Assembly: GCF_025056915.1 (NCBI RefSeq)
Contig: NZ_JANWVH010000021.1
Location: 1 to 36,762 of the forward strand
Reading direction: 5' to 3'
DNA length: 36,762 nt
Source: Meiothermus sp.
Lineage (GTDB): Bacteria > Deinococcota > Deinococci > Deinococcales > Thermaceae
Positions 9,072-17,934 of this stretch are shown here, piece by piece. The translations under genes and the position numbers were made by a program. Under the pieces are notes generated by a model. It was not told where the DNA came from. It ran no database searches and saw only the letters and a list, made by a program, of their open reading frames with translations. Position 1 is the stretch's first letter. Each line of letters begins with the position of its first letter.

Positions 9072-10514
9072 CTAATGCTTGACCATGATGTGCCGGGGCA
9101 CGGTGTAGTCCTCCAGGGCATACAGGCTCATATCCTTGCCGTAGCCCGACTGCTTGAGGCCCCCGTGGGGCATCTCGTTGACCAGCATGAAGTGGGTGTT
9201 GATCCAGGTGCAGCCGTACTGCAAACGGCTGGCAATCCGCATGGCCTTGCCCACGTCCTGCGTCCAGACCGAGCTGGCCAGGCCGTAGTCGGAGTCGTTG
9301 GCCCAGGCGATGGCCTCCTCCACATCGCTGAAACGGGTCACCGAAACCACCGGGCCGAAAACCTCCCGCCGTACGATCTCGTCGGACTGCAAGGCCCCGG
9401 CCACCACGGTGGGTTCGTAGAAGAAGCCTTTGCCCTCCATGGGGTGGCCCCCCACCGTCACCTCGATGTGTTTTTGCATCCGGGCCCGCTCCACAAAGCT
9501 GGCCACCCTCGAGCGCTGCCGCTCGGTAATCAGGGGCCCCATCTCCACGCCGTCCTCGGTTTGCGCCCCCACCTTGATGGACTTGACCGCATCGGATAGC
9601 TCGGCCACAAACTTGTCGTAGATTTTCTTGCCCGCATACACCCGGCAGGCCGCGGTGCAGTCCTGCCCGGCGTTGTAGTAGCCAAAAATTTTGATGCCCT
9701 GCACGGCGGCCTCGAGGTCGGCATCGTCCATCACGATTACCGGGGCCTTGCCGCCAAGCTCGAGGTGGGTGCGCTTCAGGCTTTGCGAGGCGGCCTCGAG
9801 CACCCGCTTGCCGGTGGCCACATCGCCCGTGAGCGAGATCATCCGCACCCCCGGCTGATGAATCAGCGCCGAACCCACCGTCTCCCCTACCCCGGTCACC
9901 ACGTTCACCACCCCCGGCGGGAAAATCTCGGCCAGCAGCTCGGCCAGCTTGAGGGTGGTCAGGGGGGTCTGCTCGCTTGGCTTGAGCACCACCGTGTTGC
10001 CCGCGGCCAGCGCCGGGGCCAGCTTCCAGGCCGCCATCATCAGCGGGTAGTTCCAGGGCGCAATGCTGGCCACCACCCCCACCGGGTCGCGCCGGATGAA
10101 GCTGGTGTGCCCGGCCAGATACTCCCCCGAAAGCGCCCCGGTCATGGCCCGCACCGCCCCGGCAAAAAAGCGGAAACAGTCCGAGATGGCCGGAATCTCG
10201 TCGTTCAGCGCGGCCTGGAAGGGTTTGCCACAGTTGAGCGACTCCAGTCGGGCAAACTCCTCCGCCTGCGCGTCAATCTTGTCGGCCAGCTTCAAAAGCA
10301 AAAGCGAGCGGTCTTTGGGGGTGGTCTGCGACCAGGCGTCGAAGGCTTTTTCTGCCGCGAGCACGGCCTGCTTGACCTGTTCCAGCGAGGCTTCCGGTAG
10401 CTTCAGGAGCACCTCGCCCGTGGCCGGGTTGAGGATGTCCAAAGGGGTGCTCTCCCCGACCACAAACGCTCCATCAATCAGCATCTTGCTCTGTCCAATC
10501 AGTGTGGTTGCCAT
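9072..10514 (-). CDS. patD: Gamma-aminobutyraldehyde dehydrogenase (PatD/YdcW type)
   Basis: NAD-dependent aldehyde dehydrogenase of 480 residues that oxidises 4-aminobutanal, formed from putrescine, to GABA. The ALDH catalytic set is complete: Asn156 in PWNYP, Glu252 in LELGG and Cys286 in GQDC. It resembles E. coli PatD strongly, for example [32 protein letters not shown] and the C-terminal [17 protein letters not shown] precedes the ATG. It is the last gene of an operon ordered as in E. coli ydcSTUV-patD, 58 bases after the ydcV-like permease, which supports the assignment. The product is cytoplasmic. Confidence 0.92.
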   Translation of the reverse strand: MATTLIGQSKMLIDGAFVVGESTPLDILNPATGEVLLKLPEASLEQVKQAVLAAEKAFDAWSQTTPKDRSLLLLKLADKIDAQAEEFARLESLNCGKPFQAALNDEIPAISDCFRFFAGAVRAMTGALSGEYLAGHTSFIRRDPVGVVASIAPWNYPLMMAAWKLAPALAAGNTVVLKPSEQTPLTTLKLAELLAEIFPPGVVNVVTGVGETVGSALIHQPGVRMISLTGDVATGKRVLEAASQSLKRTHLELGGKAPVIVMDDADLEAAVQGIKIFGYYNAGQDCTAACRVYAGKKIYDKFVAELSDAVKSIKVGAQTEDGVEMGPLITERQRSRVASFVERARMQKHIEVTVGGHPMEGKGFFYEPTVVAGALQSDEIVRREVFGPVVSVTRFSDVEEAIAWANDSDYGLASSVWTQDVGKAMRIASRLQYGCTWINTHFMLVNEMPHGGLKQSGYGKDMSLYALEDYTVPRHIMVKH

Positions 10515-10572
10515 GTTTATCTCCTTGGGTTCAGACTTGCCTTGGGCCTAATTTGGGTTTGCTCCCGCGCCT

Positions 10573-11382
10573 TCATCCGGTTTTTCCGCCCCCGTGCAGG
10601 TCGTCCGTGTCGCGGGTCAACCACTGGGCCAGCACGATGGGCAAAAAAGTGATGAGCATAACGAATACCGCCACCACGTTGGTGATGGGGCGCTCGCGGG
10701 GCCGAAACAGCTCATTCAAGAACCAGATGGGCAGGGTTTTCTGGTCGGCAGCGGTAAAGGTGGTCACAATCACCTCGTCGAAGGACAGGGCAAACGAGAG
10801 CATGCCGCCCGCCAACAGGGCCGTAGCGATGCTGGGCAGCACCACCATGCGCCAGGTGGTCCACCAGTCCGCGCCCAGATCCATCGAGGCCTCGATCTGC
10901 GAAAAGCCCGTGCGGCGGAAGCGTGCGACCACGTTGTTGTACACCGTCACGATGCAGAAGGTGGCATGACCAATCACGATGGTCCAGAAACTCGGCTCCA
11001 GGGCCAGCCGTTTGAAGGTGGTCAGAAGTGCGATGCCGGTCAGAATGCCGGGCAGGGCGATGGGCAGAATGAGCAGCACGGTGATGAAGTCTTTGCCCAG
11101 AAACTGGAAGCGGTACATGGCGGCGGCCACCATCGTCCCCAGCACCAGGGCTATTCCGGTGGCCATGGCCGCTACCTGCAACGACAGCCAGAGCGCGGCC
11201 CACATATCCTGTCGCTGGAAGGCCTCGCCAAACCAGCGCAGGGTCAGGCCGGGAGGCGGAAACTGGTAGGTGCGGTCCTCGGTGGTCAGGGCGTACAGAA
11301 CGATGATGACGATGGGGAAATGCAGAAACAGCATCCCCAGGTAAAACGCCAGGCGCAGGCCCAGCGAAGGCTTACCCGGCAT
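10573..11382 (-). CDS. ydcV: Putrescine/spermidine-type ABC permease (YdcV/PotC-like)
   Basis: Membrane permease of 269 residues with six predicted helices. The EAA-like loop [19 protein letters not shown] is the ATPase contact region. It is the second permease of a polyamine-type importer and pairs with the ydcU-like protein. The start at 11382 has GGAGGT at good spacing and begins with the [18 protein letters not shown] membrane segment; an open frame extends upstream but has no ribosome site. It follows the first permease by 107 bases and precedes patD by 58. The symbol rests on operon order and similarity to the E. coli ydc system; it could equally be called potC-like. Confidence 0.88.
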   Translation of the reverse strand: MPGKPSLGLRLAFYLGMLFLHFPIVIIVLYALTTEDRTYQFPPPGLTLRWFGEAFQRQDMWAALWLSLQVAAMATGIALVLGTMVAAAMYRFQFLGKDFITVLLILPIALPGILTGIALLTTFKRLALEPSFWTIVIGHATFCIVTVYNNVVARFRRTGFSQIEASMDLGADWWTTWRMVVLPSIATALLAGGMLSFALSFDEVIVTTFTAADQKTLPIWFLNELFRPRERPITNVVAVFVMLITFLPIVLAQWLTRDTDDLHGGGKTG

Positions 11383-11489
11383 TTGCGCACCTCCGCTTGC
11401 GAAGCGCTGCGACCTCGACAAACCCACCCTTAGGGATACCCCGGCTGCATCGGCTTGGCCCACAGCTCGAGGCCAGCAGCTCAGAACCG

Positions 11490-12404
11490 TCAAAGCGCAT
11501 TGAACGCCCCCAATCGCCGCATAATCAGCAGATACACGGCTATGATCACCACCGGCACCACCGAAAAGGCCGCCGCCAGGGGCAGGTTGCCCGCCGTGCC
11601 CTGCTGCACGTACACCATCTGCCCGATGAAGAAACCCGGCTGGCCCACCACCTGGGGGATGATGTAGTCTCCCAGGGTGAGCGAAAAGGTAAAAATAGAA
11701 CCCGCCGCTACCCCCGGAATCACCAGAGGCCAGATAATCTTGCGAAAGGTCTGGCCGGGCCGGGCCCCCAGGTCGGACGAGGCCTGAATCAGCGACCTGG
11801 GCACGCGCTCGAGGGCCGCGATAATCGGCAGAATCATGTAGGGCAGCCAGACATAGGTAAACACCAGAAACATACCCAGGTAGCTGTTGGAGAGGCTGGG
11901 GCCACCAATCACCGGTACACTCAGGATGCCCTGCAAGAGCCAGCCCAGACCCAGCGCATTGAAAAACCAGCTGACTACCCCTTCACCCGCCAGAATCAAG
12001 CGCCAGGCGTAAACCTTTATCAGGTAGCTGGACCACAAAGGCAGCAGCACCATCAGATACCAGAAGGTTCTGGCGTTGCCTTTGGTGTAAAAGGCAATGT
12101 AGTAGGCAATCGGGAAGCCAATGCCAATGCAGGCCAGCGTGACCACCAGGGCCATCAGGGTGGTGCGCACAACGATATCCACGTTGGCCGGAGAGCTAAA
12201 AAGCTGCCGAAAGGCCGAGAGCGAGAAGCGGTACTCCACCTGGCCGGTAAAGTCGTTGAGGGAGTAGAAGCTATAGAGCATCAGGTTGAAGAGCGAGCCC
12301 AGGTAGATGATGCCCAGCCAGAGCAAAGGGGGAATCAGCAACAGCGAGAGCAACAACCAGGGGCGCAAGTACAGCGCATCGGAAAGGCGGCGGCGCAGGG
12401 TCAT
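11490..12404 (-). CDS. ydcU: Putrescine/spermidine-type ABC permease (YdcU/PotB-like)
   Basis: Membrane permease of 304 residues with six predicted helices. The first is [20 protein letters not shown], and the EAA-like loop is [19 protein letters not shown]. It forms the channel with the YdcV-like permease. AAGGAGGG stands just before the ATG at 12404, which is favoured over a GTG at 12425. It follows the ATPase gene after 31 bases. Gene order within the operon matches E. coli ydcSTUV-patD. Confidence 0.88.
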   Translation of the reverse strand: MTLRRRLSDALYLRPWLLLSLLLIPPLLWLGIIYLGSLFNLMLYSFYSLNDFTGQVEYRFSLSAFRQLFSSPANVDIVVRTTLMALVVTLACIGIGFPIAYYIAFYTKGNARTFWYLMVLLPLWSSYLIKVYAWRLILAGEGVVSWFFNALGLGWLLQGILSVPVIGGPSLSNSYLGMFLVFTYVWLPYMILPIIAALERVPRSLIQASSDLGARPGQTFRKIIWPLVIPGVAAGSIFTFSLTLGDYIIPQVVGQPGFFIGQMVYVQQGTAGNLPLAAAFSVVPVVIIAVYLLIMRRLGAFNAL

Positions 12405-12435
12405 GCCCCCCTCCTTCGGACCCACCCGAACCGGC

Positions 12436-13467
12436 TCATACGGCCTCCCGCAAAGGCCGCAGCGAGCCGCGCTCCCAGCTCAGGGTAACGGCGCTGCCAA
12501 TCTGCAAGCCCTGTTCTTCCGAGGATGTGACCGCCGTCAGGCGCTCCTCACCCACCTGAACCTCGTAGCGGGTCTGGGCCCCCAGGTAGTGGATGTCCAG
12601 CAGGATTCCGCTCAAACAGTTGGGGCCGTTTTGGCTCCCGGGCCGGATGGCGATGCGCTCCGGGCGCAGGGCATACCTGCCCCCTTCAAGCCCCAGCAGG
12701 CGGCCCTCGAGCACATTCGCGCTGCCCACAAAGCGGGCCACAAACTCGGTCTGGGGGTATTCATAGAGCTGCTTGGGGGTGTCGAGCTGCTCGATTCGGC
12801 CCTGGTTGAATACCGCCACCCGGTCGGACATGGAGAGGGCTTCGCCCTGGTCGTGGGTGACGTAGATGAAGGTGATGCCAAGCTGGCGTTGCAGGGCCTT
12901 GAGCTCGATCTGCATCTCCTCCCGCAGCTTCAAGTCCAGCGCGCCCAGCGGCTCGTCCAGCAAGAGCAGCCTGGGTCTGTTGATCAGGGCGCGAGCCAGA
13001 GCGACCCGCTGCCGCTGTCCACCCGAAAGCTGCCCTGGCCGTCGGTCACCAAACCCGGCCAGCTTGACCAGCTCCAGCATCTCCTCGGCCCGTCGGTGGC
13101 GCTCCGGTCGGGGCACCCCCCGAACCATGAGCGCGTAGGCCACGTTGTCGCGCACGTTCATGTGGGGGAACAGCGCATAGTCCTGAAAAACCGTGTTCAC
13201 ATCGCGGGCATAGGGCGGCAGCCGGGAGGCATCCTGCCCGAACAGTACAATCTGCCCCGAGGTTGGCTGTTCGAACCCCCCAATCAGGCGCAGGCAGGTG
13301 GTTTTACCCGAACCCGACGGCCCCAGCATGGAGAAGAATTCGCCGGGGAGGATTTCCAGGCTCACCCCGTCCACGGCTTTCACCGAGCCAAAGTAACAGG
13401 ACACCTCGCGAAGCACCACGGCAGCCTGAGCAGACGCTGTGTTGGGTTCTTTGAGCATTTGCACCAT
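12436..13467 (-). CDS. ydcT: Putrescine-type ABC transporter ATP-binding protein (YdcT/PotA-like)
   Basis: ABC ATPase of 343 residues that energises polyamine import. Walker A is GPSGSGKTT (residues 49-57), the signature is LSGGQRQRV (147-155) and Walker B is LLLLDEP (167-173). A C-terminal TOBE domain begins near residue 250. Segments such as GEFFSMLGPSGSGKTTCLRL and DVNTVFQDYALFPHM resemble E. coli YdcT closely. The start is uncertain: ATG at 13467 and ATG at 13458 are both possible, and neither has a strong ribosome site. The gene lies downstream of a structured 132-base spacer after the binding-protein gene and 31 bases before the first permease. Confidence 0.9.
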   Translation of the reverse strand: MVQMLKEPNTASAQAAVVLREVSCYFGSVKAVDGVSLEILPGEFFSMLGPSGSGKTTCLRLIGGFEQPTSGQIVLFGQDASRLPPYARDVNTVFQDYALFPHMNVRDNVAYALMVRGVPRPERHRRAEEMLELVKLAGFGDRRPGQLSGGQRQRVALARALINRPRLLLLDEPLGALDLKLREEMQIELKALQRQLGITFIYVTHDQGEALSMSDRVAVFNQGRIEQLDTPKQLYEYPQTEFVARFVGSANVLEGRLLGLEGGRYALRPERIAIRPGSQNGPNCLSGILLDIHYLGAQTRYEVQVGEERLTAVTSSEEQGLQIGSAVTLSWERGSLRPLREAV

Positions 13468-13487
13468 CGTAATGGGTCTTTCGCTTT

Positions 13488-13555
13488 TTAGCCGAGAAGC
13501 CGGGGTGGGGTTTTCCCCACCCCCAAACCGGCCTCCGGCCATCCTCGTCGGCTAG
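13488..13555 (-). other. Strong intercistronic hairpin cluster after the putrescine-binding-protein gene
   Basis: GGGGTGGGG (13502-13510) and CCCCACCCC (13515-13523) form a perfect 9-bp stem with a four-base loop. It is enclosed by TAGCCGA and TCGGCTA at about 13488 and 13549, with a small GGCC/GGCC stem inside. It sits between the binding-protein gene and the ATPase gene and has no U-run, so it is more likely a transcript-stabilising or attenuating element than a full terminator. Confidence 0.7.
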
Positions 13556-13599
13556 CCCCTGCCAGGGAGGCCCTTGGGCGCTCGAGGCTCTAAAGGCCC

Positions 13600-14769
13600 T
13601 TAGCGCCCCCCCTGAATGGCAATGTAATCGCTCACCCAGCGGCTATAGGGCACACACTGGTTGTTCTGGGTGCGGCACTGGGTGGTGGGGGTGCGCCAGA
13701 AGAAAATTTTGTCGAAGTCGTTGAAGCCCTGGTTCTTGCAGCCATCGGCAGGCAACAAGGAGCCAGGGGTGTTGCAGGCCGCGGGCACCACCGGGTTCGA
13801 GCCAAACCAGCCAGCGATGTCGGCCTGTACCTTGTTGGTGAGCTGCCAGTTGAGCCAGCGGTAGGCGCAGTTGGAGTTCTTGGAGTTGGCCGCCAGCATG
13901 GTGGTATCGGCCCAGCCGGTAGCCCCTTCCTTGGGCACCACCCAGCCGATGGGACGCTTGTTGGCCTTGAGGGTGTTCACCTGGAAAATCCAGGTGGTCG
14001 AAGCCACCACCCCTTCGTTGGTGAAGTCCTGCACCTGGGCGTTGGCATCGTTCCAGTAGCGCTGGAGCAGGGTGCGCTGCTGGCGCAGCAGCTTGAGCAC
14101 CTCCTGGTACTGCTGCTCGTTGAGCTCGTAGGGGTCTTTGATGCCCAGCTCGGGCCGGGTGCGCATCAGATACAGCGCCGCATCCGCCACATAGATGGGG
14201 CCGTAGTAGGCCTGGATGCGGCCCTTGTTGCTCTTGCCGTCGGGCAGAATCATCTCTTCGAAGACCACCTTCCAGCTATCCGGGGGGGTCTTGAAAACGT
14301 TCGTGTTGTAGGCCAGTACATTCACCCCAAACTGGTAAGGCACCCCGTAGCGCACCCCGTTGACCACATACCAGGGCGCGTTGAGCAGGCGGCGATCCAG
14401 GTTGCGGGTGTTGGGAATCAGGTTCCAGTTGATGGGCGCCACCACATTGCCGGCAATCAGGCGCTGGGTGGCATCACCCGAGGCGGTGACCAGGTCGTAG
14501 CCACCCTGGTTCATTAAGCGCACGGCTTCGTCGGAGCTGCTGAAGACCTTAACCGAGACCTTGCAGCCGGTTTCTTTTTCGAAGCCCGTGACCCAGTCGG
14601 CGCTCTTGTCGGTAGAGCCGTTTTCTACGTACCCCGGCCAGGCCAGAATGTTGAGCTGGCCCTCGCTGGGCCCCAGCGACTGTTTGGCCCGACTGGCCGG
14701 AAGCTGGGCCACGGCCAGACCTGCCACTGCTGCCAGTCCTACCACTGCCAAGAACCACCGTGTTCTCAT
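13600..14769 (-). CDS. ydcS: Putrescine ABC transporter substrate-binding protein (YdcS-like)
   Basis: Periplasmic binding protein of 389 residues. The signal peptide (WFLAVVGLAAVAGLAVAQ) lacks a lipobox. The mature protein closely resembles E. coli YdcS: LNILAWPGYVENG, YDLVTASGDATQRL, PDGKSNKGRIQAY, GATGWADTTML and the C-terminal YSRWVSDYIAIQGGR. Several cysteines in the C-terminal third (near TTQCRTQNNQC) could form disulfides. GGAGGAGG precedes the ATG at 14769. It is the first gene of the putrescine operon, 150 bases downstream of the LysR regulator gene, and is followed by a strong hairpin. The function as putrescine-binding protein is inferred from the family and the adjacent patD. Confidence 0.9.
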   Translation of the reverse strand: MRTRWFLAVVGLAAVAGLAVAQLPASRAKQSLGPSEGQLNILAWPGYVENGSTDKSADWVTGFEKETGCKVSVKVFSSSDEAVRLMNQGGYDLVTASGDATQRLIAGNVVAPINWNLIPNTRNLDRRLLNAPWYVVNGVRYGVPYQFGVNVLAYNTNVFKTPPDSWKVVFEEMILPDGKSNKGRIQAYYGPIYVADAALYLMRTRPELGIKDPYELNEQQYQEVLKLLRQQRTLLQRYWNDANAQVQDFTNEGVVASTTWIFQVNTLKANKRPIGWVVPKEGATGWADTTMLAANSKNSNCAYRWLNWQLTNKVQADIAGWFGSNPVVPAACNTPGSLLPADGCKNQGFNDFDKIFFWRTPTTQCRTQNNQCVPYSRWVSDYIAIQGGR

Positions 14770-14845
14770 ACACCCTCCTCCAATACGACAGCCCCAGGCC
14801 TGGCCACACCTTCCCAAGGGCTCGAGCTGTCGAACTGCCCTCTAC

Positions 14846-14873
14846 GATATAGACCCGGGTCGGTGGAGAACAA
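14846..14873 (-). promoter_or_regulatory. Candidate promoter of the ydcSTUV-patD operon
   Basis: On the minus strand TTGTTC (14868-14873), a 16-base spacer and TATATC (14846-14851) lie 77 bases before the binding-protein start. The match to consensus is moderate and is supported mainly by position. Confidence 0.45.
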
Positions 14874-14919
14874 GCAACCCGAAAATATAGGAGGTATCGG
14901 TAAAAAAGATGGGTTTCGT

Positions 14920-15858
14920 TCATTCCGAGGGGCTGGGCAGCTCGGCGTAGTTCATGCCATATTCCTGGACCCGGCTGTGCTCGCCGACCACCACCAAAAA
15001 CTGTCGGGCCGCCTCGCTCAGCGCACTGCCCCGCCGCCAGGCCACGCCAATTTCCAGGCGGGGCAGGTTTTCCTGCAAAGGCCGCGACTCCAGCCGATCC
15101 CCCTCCAGGCTCCAGGGCCTGTACATCAGGTTGGGCAGTACCGCCACCCCAATGCCCAGGGCCACCAGGCTCCGCACCGCCTCGATGGAGTCGGTGCGCA
15201 CGGCCACCGGCGGCGAGCCGCTCAGGCGGTAGATCTGCTGGCTGATCTCCTCGAGCTCATCGTTTCTAAGGGACAAAAACCGCTCGGTTTGCAGTTCCTG
15301 GAGGGCGACCGCCTCACGCTGCACCAGCGGGTGGTTGGAGGCGAGCCAGACCCGCCAGGGGGCTCGCAGCAGGGTGCGGGTTTCGATGGCCTGCTTGTCC
15401 ACCGCCGAAACATTCATGACCGCCACATCCAGCTCGCCATTGATCAGCAAATGCTCGATGTACCCCCGCCGGTCTTCCACTATCGTTACCTGAATGCCGG
15501 GAAACACCCGCTCGAAGCGATCCAGCAGGTAGGGCAGGTAGTAGGCCGTCACCAGGCTGGTCACGCCCAGGTTGAGCTGCCCGGTGGTGGCATCGGGGCG
15601 CTCGCGGATGGCCTGCTCGGCGTTGCGAAGCGCGGCCAGCACCTCGTGGGCGTGGCGCAGAAACTGGTGTCCCGCATGGGTCAGAATCATCCCCCGGGCA
15701 TGCCGGGTAAAAAGCTCGGCACCCAGCGTATCTTCCAGCTTTTTGATGGCCTCCGTGACCACCGACTGGGTCACGTTCAGCGAGGTCAGGGCTTTGGAAA
15801 TCGAGCCCGACTCGGCCACCGCTATGAAGTAGACCAGCTGCTTGAGCGAGATTTGCAC
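14920..15858 (-). CDS. LysR-family transcriptional regulator
   Basis: LysR-type regulator of 312 residues. The N-terminal winged helix-turn-helix (SISKALTSLNVTQSVVTEAIKKLE, residues 18-41) is followed by a LysR substrate-binding domain from about residue 90. The start is GTG at 15858 with AGGAG six bases upstream. It lies between gabD (divergent) and the ydcSTUV-patD operon (same strand, downstream), so it is the likely regulator of putrescine/GABA catabolism. E. coli uses a different family, the MocR-like YdcR, for the equivalent operon. A palindrome at 15877-15889 just upstream is a candidate binding site. The effector is unknown. Confidence 0.92.
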   Translation of the reverse strand: MQISLKQLVYFIAVAESGSISKALTSLNVTQSVVTEAIKKLEDTLGAELFTRHARGMILTHAGHQFLRHAHEVLAALRNAEQAIRERPDATTGQLNLGVTSLVTAYYLPYLLDRFERVFPGIQVTIVEDRRGYIEHLLINGELDVAVMNVSAVDKQAIETRTLLRAPWRVWLASNHPLVQREAVALQELQTERFLSLRNDELEEISQQIYRLSGSPPVAVRTDSIEAVRSLVALGIGVAVLPNLMYRPWSLEGDRLESRPLQENLPRLEIGVAWRRGSALSEAARQFLVVVGEHSRVQEYGMNYAELPSPSE

Positions 15859-15876
15859 CGAAGACTCCTATCGGCA

Positions 15877-15889
15877 GAACCAATGGTTC
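15877..15889. promoter_or_regulatory. Palindrome in the LysR-gabD divergent region (candidate LysR site)
   Basis: GAACCA-A-TGGTTC has perfect 6-base arms around one base. It lies 19 bases upstream of the LysR GTG start and about 175 bases upstream of gabD. LysR proteins usually bind interrupted T-N11-A palindromes and control both themselves and a divergent target, so the location fits. Binding is not shown. Confidence 0.5.
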
Positions 15890-16062
15890 AAGTCTAGCCG
15901 CTCGAGCGCCCCCTGAATAGCCGGGCGGCTTCCAGCCTCGAGGGCCCGAACCGAACCCCGGCCACCGGTCAGAGGGCCCTGCTCTCCGCCTCGCATTCAA
16001 AGGAAGAAAGCAAGAATTCCCTACCATTTGCCCGCAAGCCCAGGAGTATGCTAGAACTCGCT

Positions 16063-17505
16063 ATGGTCAAAAACTTCGATTTTCCCAGCAGCGCCTATGT
16101 GGGCGGCCAGTGGCACCAAACCCCCCGAACCTTTGCGGTCAAAAGCCCCTACAGCGGCGAGTTGCTGGCCCAGGTGGCCGACTGTGGCGAGGCCGAAGCC
16201 AGAATGGCCGCCGATGCCGCAGTCAAAGCCTTCAACGAGTGGAAGAAGCTCACCGGCTTCGAGCGCGGCAAAATCCTGCGTAAATGGAACGACCTGCTCA
16301 TCGCCCATCAGGAAGAGCTGGGGCGCCTGACCGCTTTGGAGATGGGCAAGCCCATCACCGAGGCCAAGGGAGAGGTTTTGTATGCGGCCAGCTTTGTGGA
16401 GTGGTGCGCCGAGGAGGCCCCCCGGGTGAACGGGGAGCTGATTCACTCGCGCTTCCCCCACAAGCGCCAGATGGCCGTCTACGAGCCGGTGGGCCCGGTG
16501 TATGCCGTGACCCCCTGGAACTTCCCCACCAGCATGATTACCCGCAAGGCCGCCCCCGCGCTGGCCGCAGGTTGCACCATCATCGTCAAGCCCGCCGAGC
16601 AAACCCCCCTGTGCGCCCTGTACCTGGCCAAGCTCTGGGAGGAAGCCGGCGGCCCCGCCGGCACCCTGCAAGTGCTGCCGGCCCTCGACCCGGTTCCGGT
16701 CTCCAGGGTCTTGATGGAGGACATGCGCATCCGCAAAATCACCTTCACCGGCTCGACCCCGGTGGGAAAAATCCTCTACCGCCAGGGGGCCGATACCCTC
16801 AAGCGGGTCTCACTGGAACTCGGCGGAAACGCACCCTTCATCGTGTTTGAGGATGCCGACCTCGAGAAGGCCGTGCAGTTTACGCTGCTCTCCAAGTACC
16901 GCAACGCCGGTCAGACCTGTGTGACCACCAACCGCATCTACGTGCACCGGAAGCTCGAGGCCGACTACGCCGCTGCCTTGGCCGAGGCCGTGAGCCAGCT
17001 CAAGGTTGGCGACCCCCTGGATGCCTGCACCAACGTAGGGCCTTTGGTCGAGCAACAGGGCCTGGATAAGGTGGTCTCGCACGTAGAGGATGCCCTTTCC
17101 AAGGGGGCCAAGGTGGCCACTGGGGGCAAGCCCCTGGGCGGGCTATTGTATGCGCCCACGGTACTCACGGGCATCCAGCCGGGCATGAAAATCCTGGAGG
17201 AAGAAACCTTTGGGCCGGTAGCCCCCCTGATGCCCTTCGAAGACGAGGAACAGGCCATCGCCTGGGCCAACCAGACCGACTACGGCCTGGCCGCTTACAT
17301 CTGGACCAAAGACTTGAGCCGGGCCTTCCGCGTGGCCGAGGCCCTGGAGTACGGCATTGTGGGCGTGAACGACCCGGTTCCCAGCGCGATGGGCGCCAAC
17401 CTGCCCTTTGGCGGCTACAAAAACTCCGGCTTAGGCCGCGAGGGCGGGCACTGGGGCATGGAAGAGTTCCTGGAAACCAAGCTCATCTCGTTCCTGCTGC
17501 CATAA
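16063..17505 (+). CDS. gabD: Succinate-semialdehyde dehydrogenase (GabD-like)
   Basis: NAD(P)-dependent aldehyde dehydrogenase of 480 residues with Asn153 in PWNFP, Glu252 in LELGG and Cys286 in GQTC. The pattern YEPVGPVYAVTPWNFP, the RNAGQTCVTTNR block and the C-terminal GGYKNSGLGREGG are typical of the succinate-semialdehyde dehydrogenase branch. It would convert succinate semialdehyde, formed from GABA, to succinate, completing the route begun by patD. No GABA or putrescine aminotransferase gene is in the window. It is divergent from the LysR gene. An earlier ATG at 16048 has AGGAG only one base away, too close for use; TATGCT at 16047-16052 may be a -10 box for a leaderless start at 16063. 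Confidence 0.85.
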   Translation: MVKNFDFPSSAYVGGQWHQTPRTFAVKSPYSGELLAQVADCGEAEARMAADAAVKAFNEWKKLTGFERGKILRKWNDLLIAHQEELGRLTALEMGKPITEAKGEVLYAASFVEWCAEEAPRVNGELIHSRFPHKRQMAVYEPVGPVYAVTPWNFPTSMITRKAAPALAAGCTIIVKPAEQTPLCALYLAKLWEEAGGPAGTLQVLPALDPVPVSRVLMEDMRIRKITFTGSTPVGKILYRQGADTLKRVSLELGGNAPFIVFEDADLEKAVQFTLLSKYRNAGQTCVTTNRIYVHRKLEADYAAALAEAVSQLKVGDPLDACTNVGPLVEQQGLDKVVSHVEDALSKGAKVATGGKPLGGLLYAPTVLTGIQPGMKILEEETFGPVAPLMPFEDEEQAIAWANQTDYGLAAYIWTKDLSRAFRVAEALEYGIVGVNDPVPSAMGANLPFGGYKNSGLGREGGHWGMEEFLETKLISFLLP

Positions 17506-17630
17506 CCCCCTTCTCCCAAACCGCAATGGGGCGCCCTAATGCGCTTCGGAGGTTCGCCTTCATTCCAAATCCACCTGAACCCCATGCCCCCTGGGCGGGT
17601 ACAGGGAACGACGGCCCGCCAGTGGTATCT

Positions 17631-17701
17631 GGAGCGCTCTTCACATTTATGCGCCGTTCAACTTCGGTAAAGCTTTGACCTGGCCAGATGGCCGCCTGGA
17701 A
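17631..17701 (-). repeat. Intergenic repeat family 1, copy c (reverse orientation)
   Basis: The reverse complement follows copy a from TTCCAGG and GGCGGCCA through AAAGCTTT to TGTGAAGAGCGCTC, with many substitutions between. It lies 125 bases past gabD with its right end facing the gabD stop, the same relation to the upstream gene as copies a, d and e. It is the main recognisable content of the 429-base gap 17506-17934. Confidence 0.65.
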
Positions 17702-17708
17702 ACTCGAA

Positions 17709-17748
17709 ACCCAAGCACCCGCAGGCCGGGCCCGGCCCAGGCTTGGGT
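17709..17748. repeat. Nested palindrome beside repeat copy c
   Basis: ACCCAAGC (17709-17716) and GCTTGGGT (17741-17748) enclose GGCCGGGCCCGGCC (17724-17737), a perfect 14-base palindrome. The structure could fold as a cruciform or RNA stem. There is no U-run. The rest of the gap to 17934 shows only a small GTGACG/CGTCAC hairpin near 17823-17838. Confidence 0.6.
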
Positions 17749-17922
17749 GCGCAACATGCGTCTGGAGCCAGAGGCATTCCCGTTTTCGTGGGCGGCCCCG
17801 CTGTCAAAAGCGCGGTAACAATGGTGACGGCAACGTCACTGACCGCAACCGAGGTGTCGCCGGTCAAGGGCTTCAGGAACGCCTCTCCAGCTTTCCATCC
17901 AGGAAAAGCCCGCTTGAGTCGT

Positions 17923-17928
17923 TAGAAT
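17923..17928 (+). promoter_or_regulatory. -10 box for a leaderless start
   Basis: TAGAAT ends six bases before the ATG at 17935, and no Shine-Dalgarno sequence is present. This is the leaderless arrangement known in Deinococcus-Thermus. No good -35 box is visible. Confidence 0.5.
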
Positions 17929-17934
17929 AAGCCC

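Noticed and set aside
16048..16062. Upstream ATG start for gabD
   Set aside because: The AGGAG is only one base from this ATG, and the added residues precede the normal start of the family; the second ATG at 16063 was preferred.
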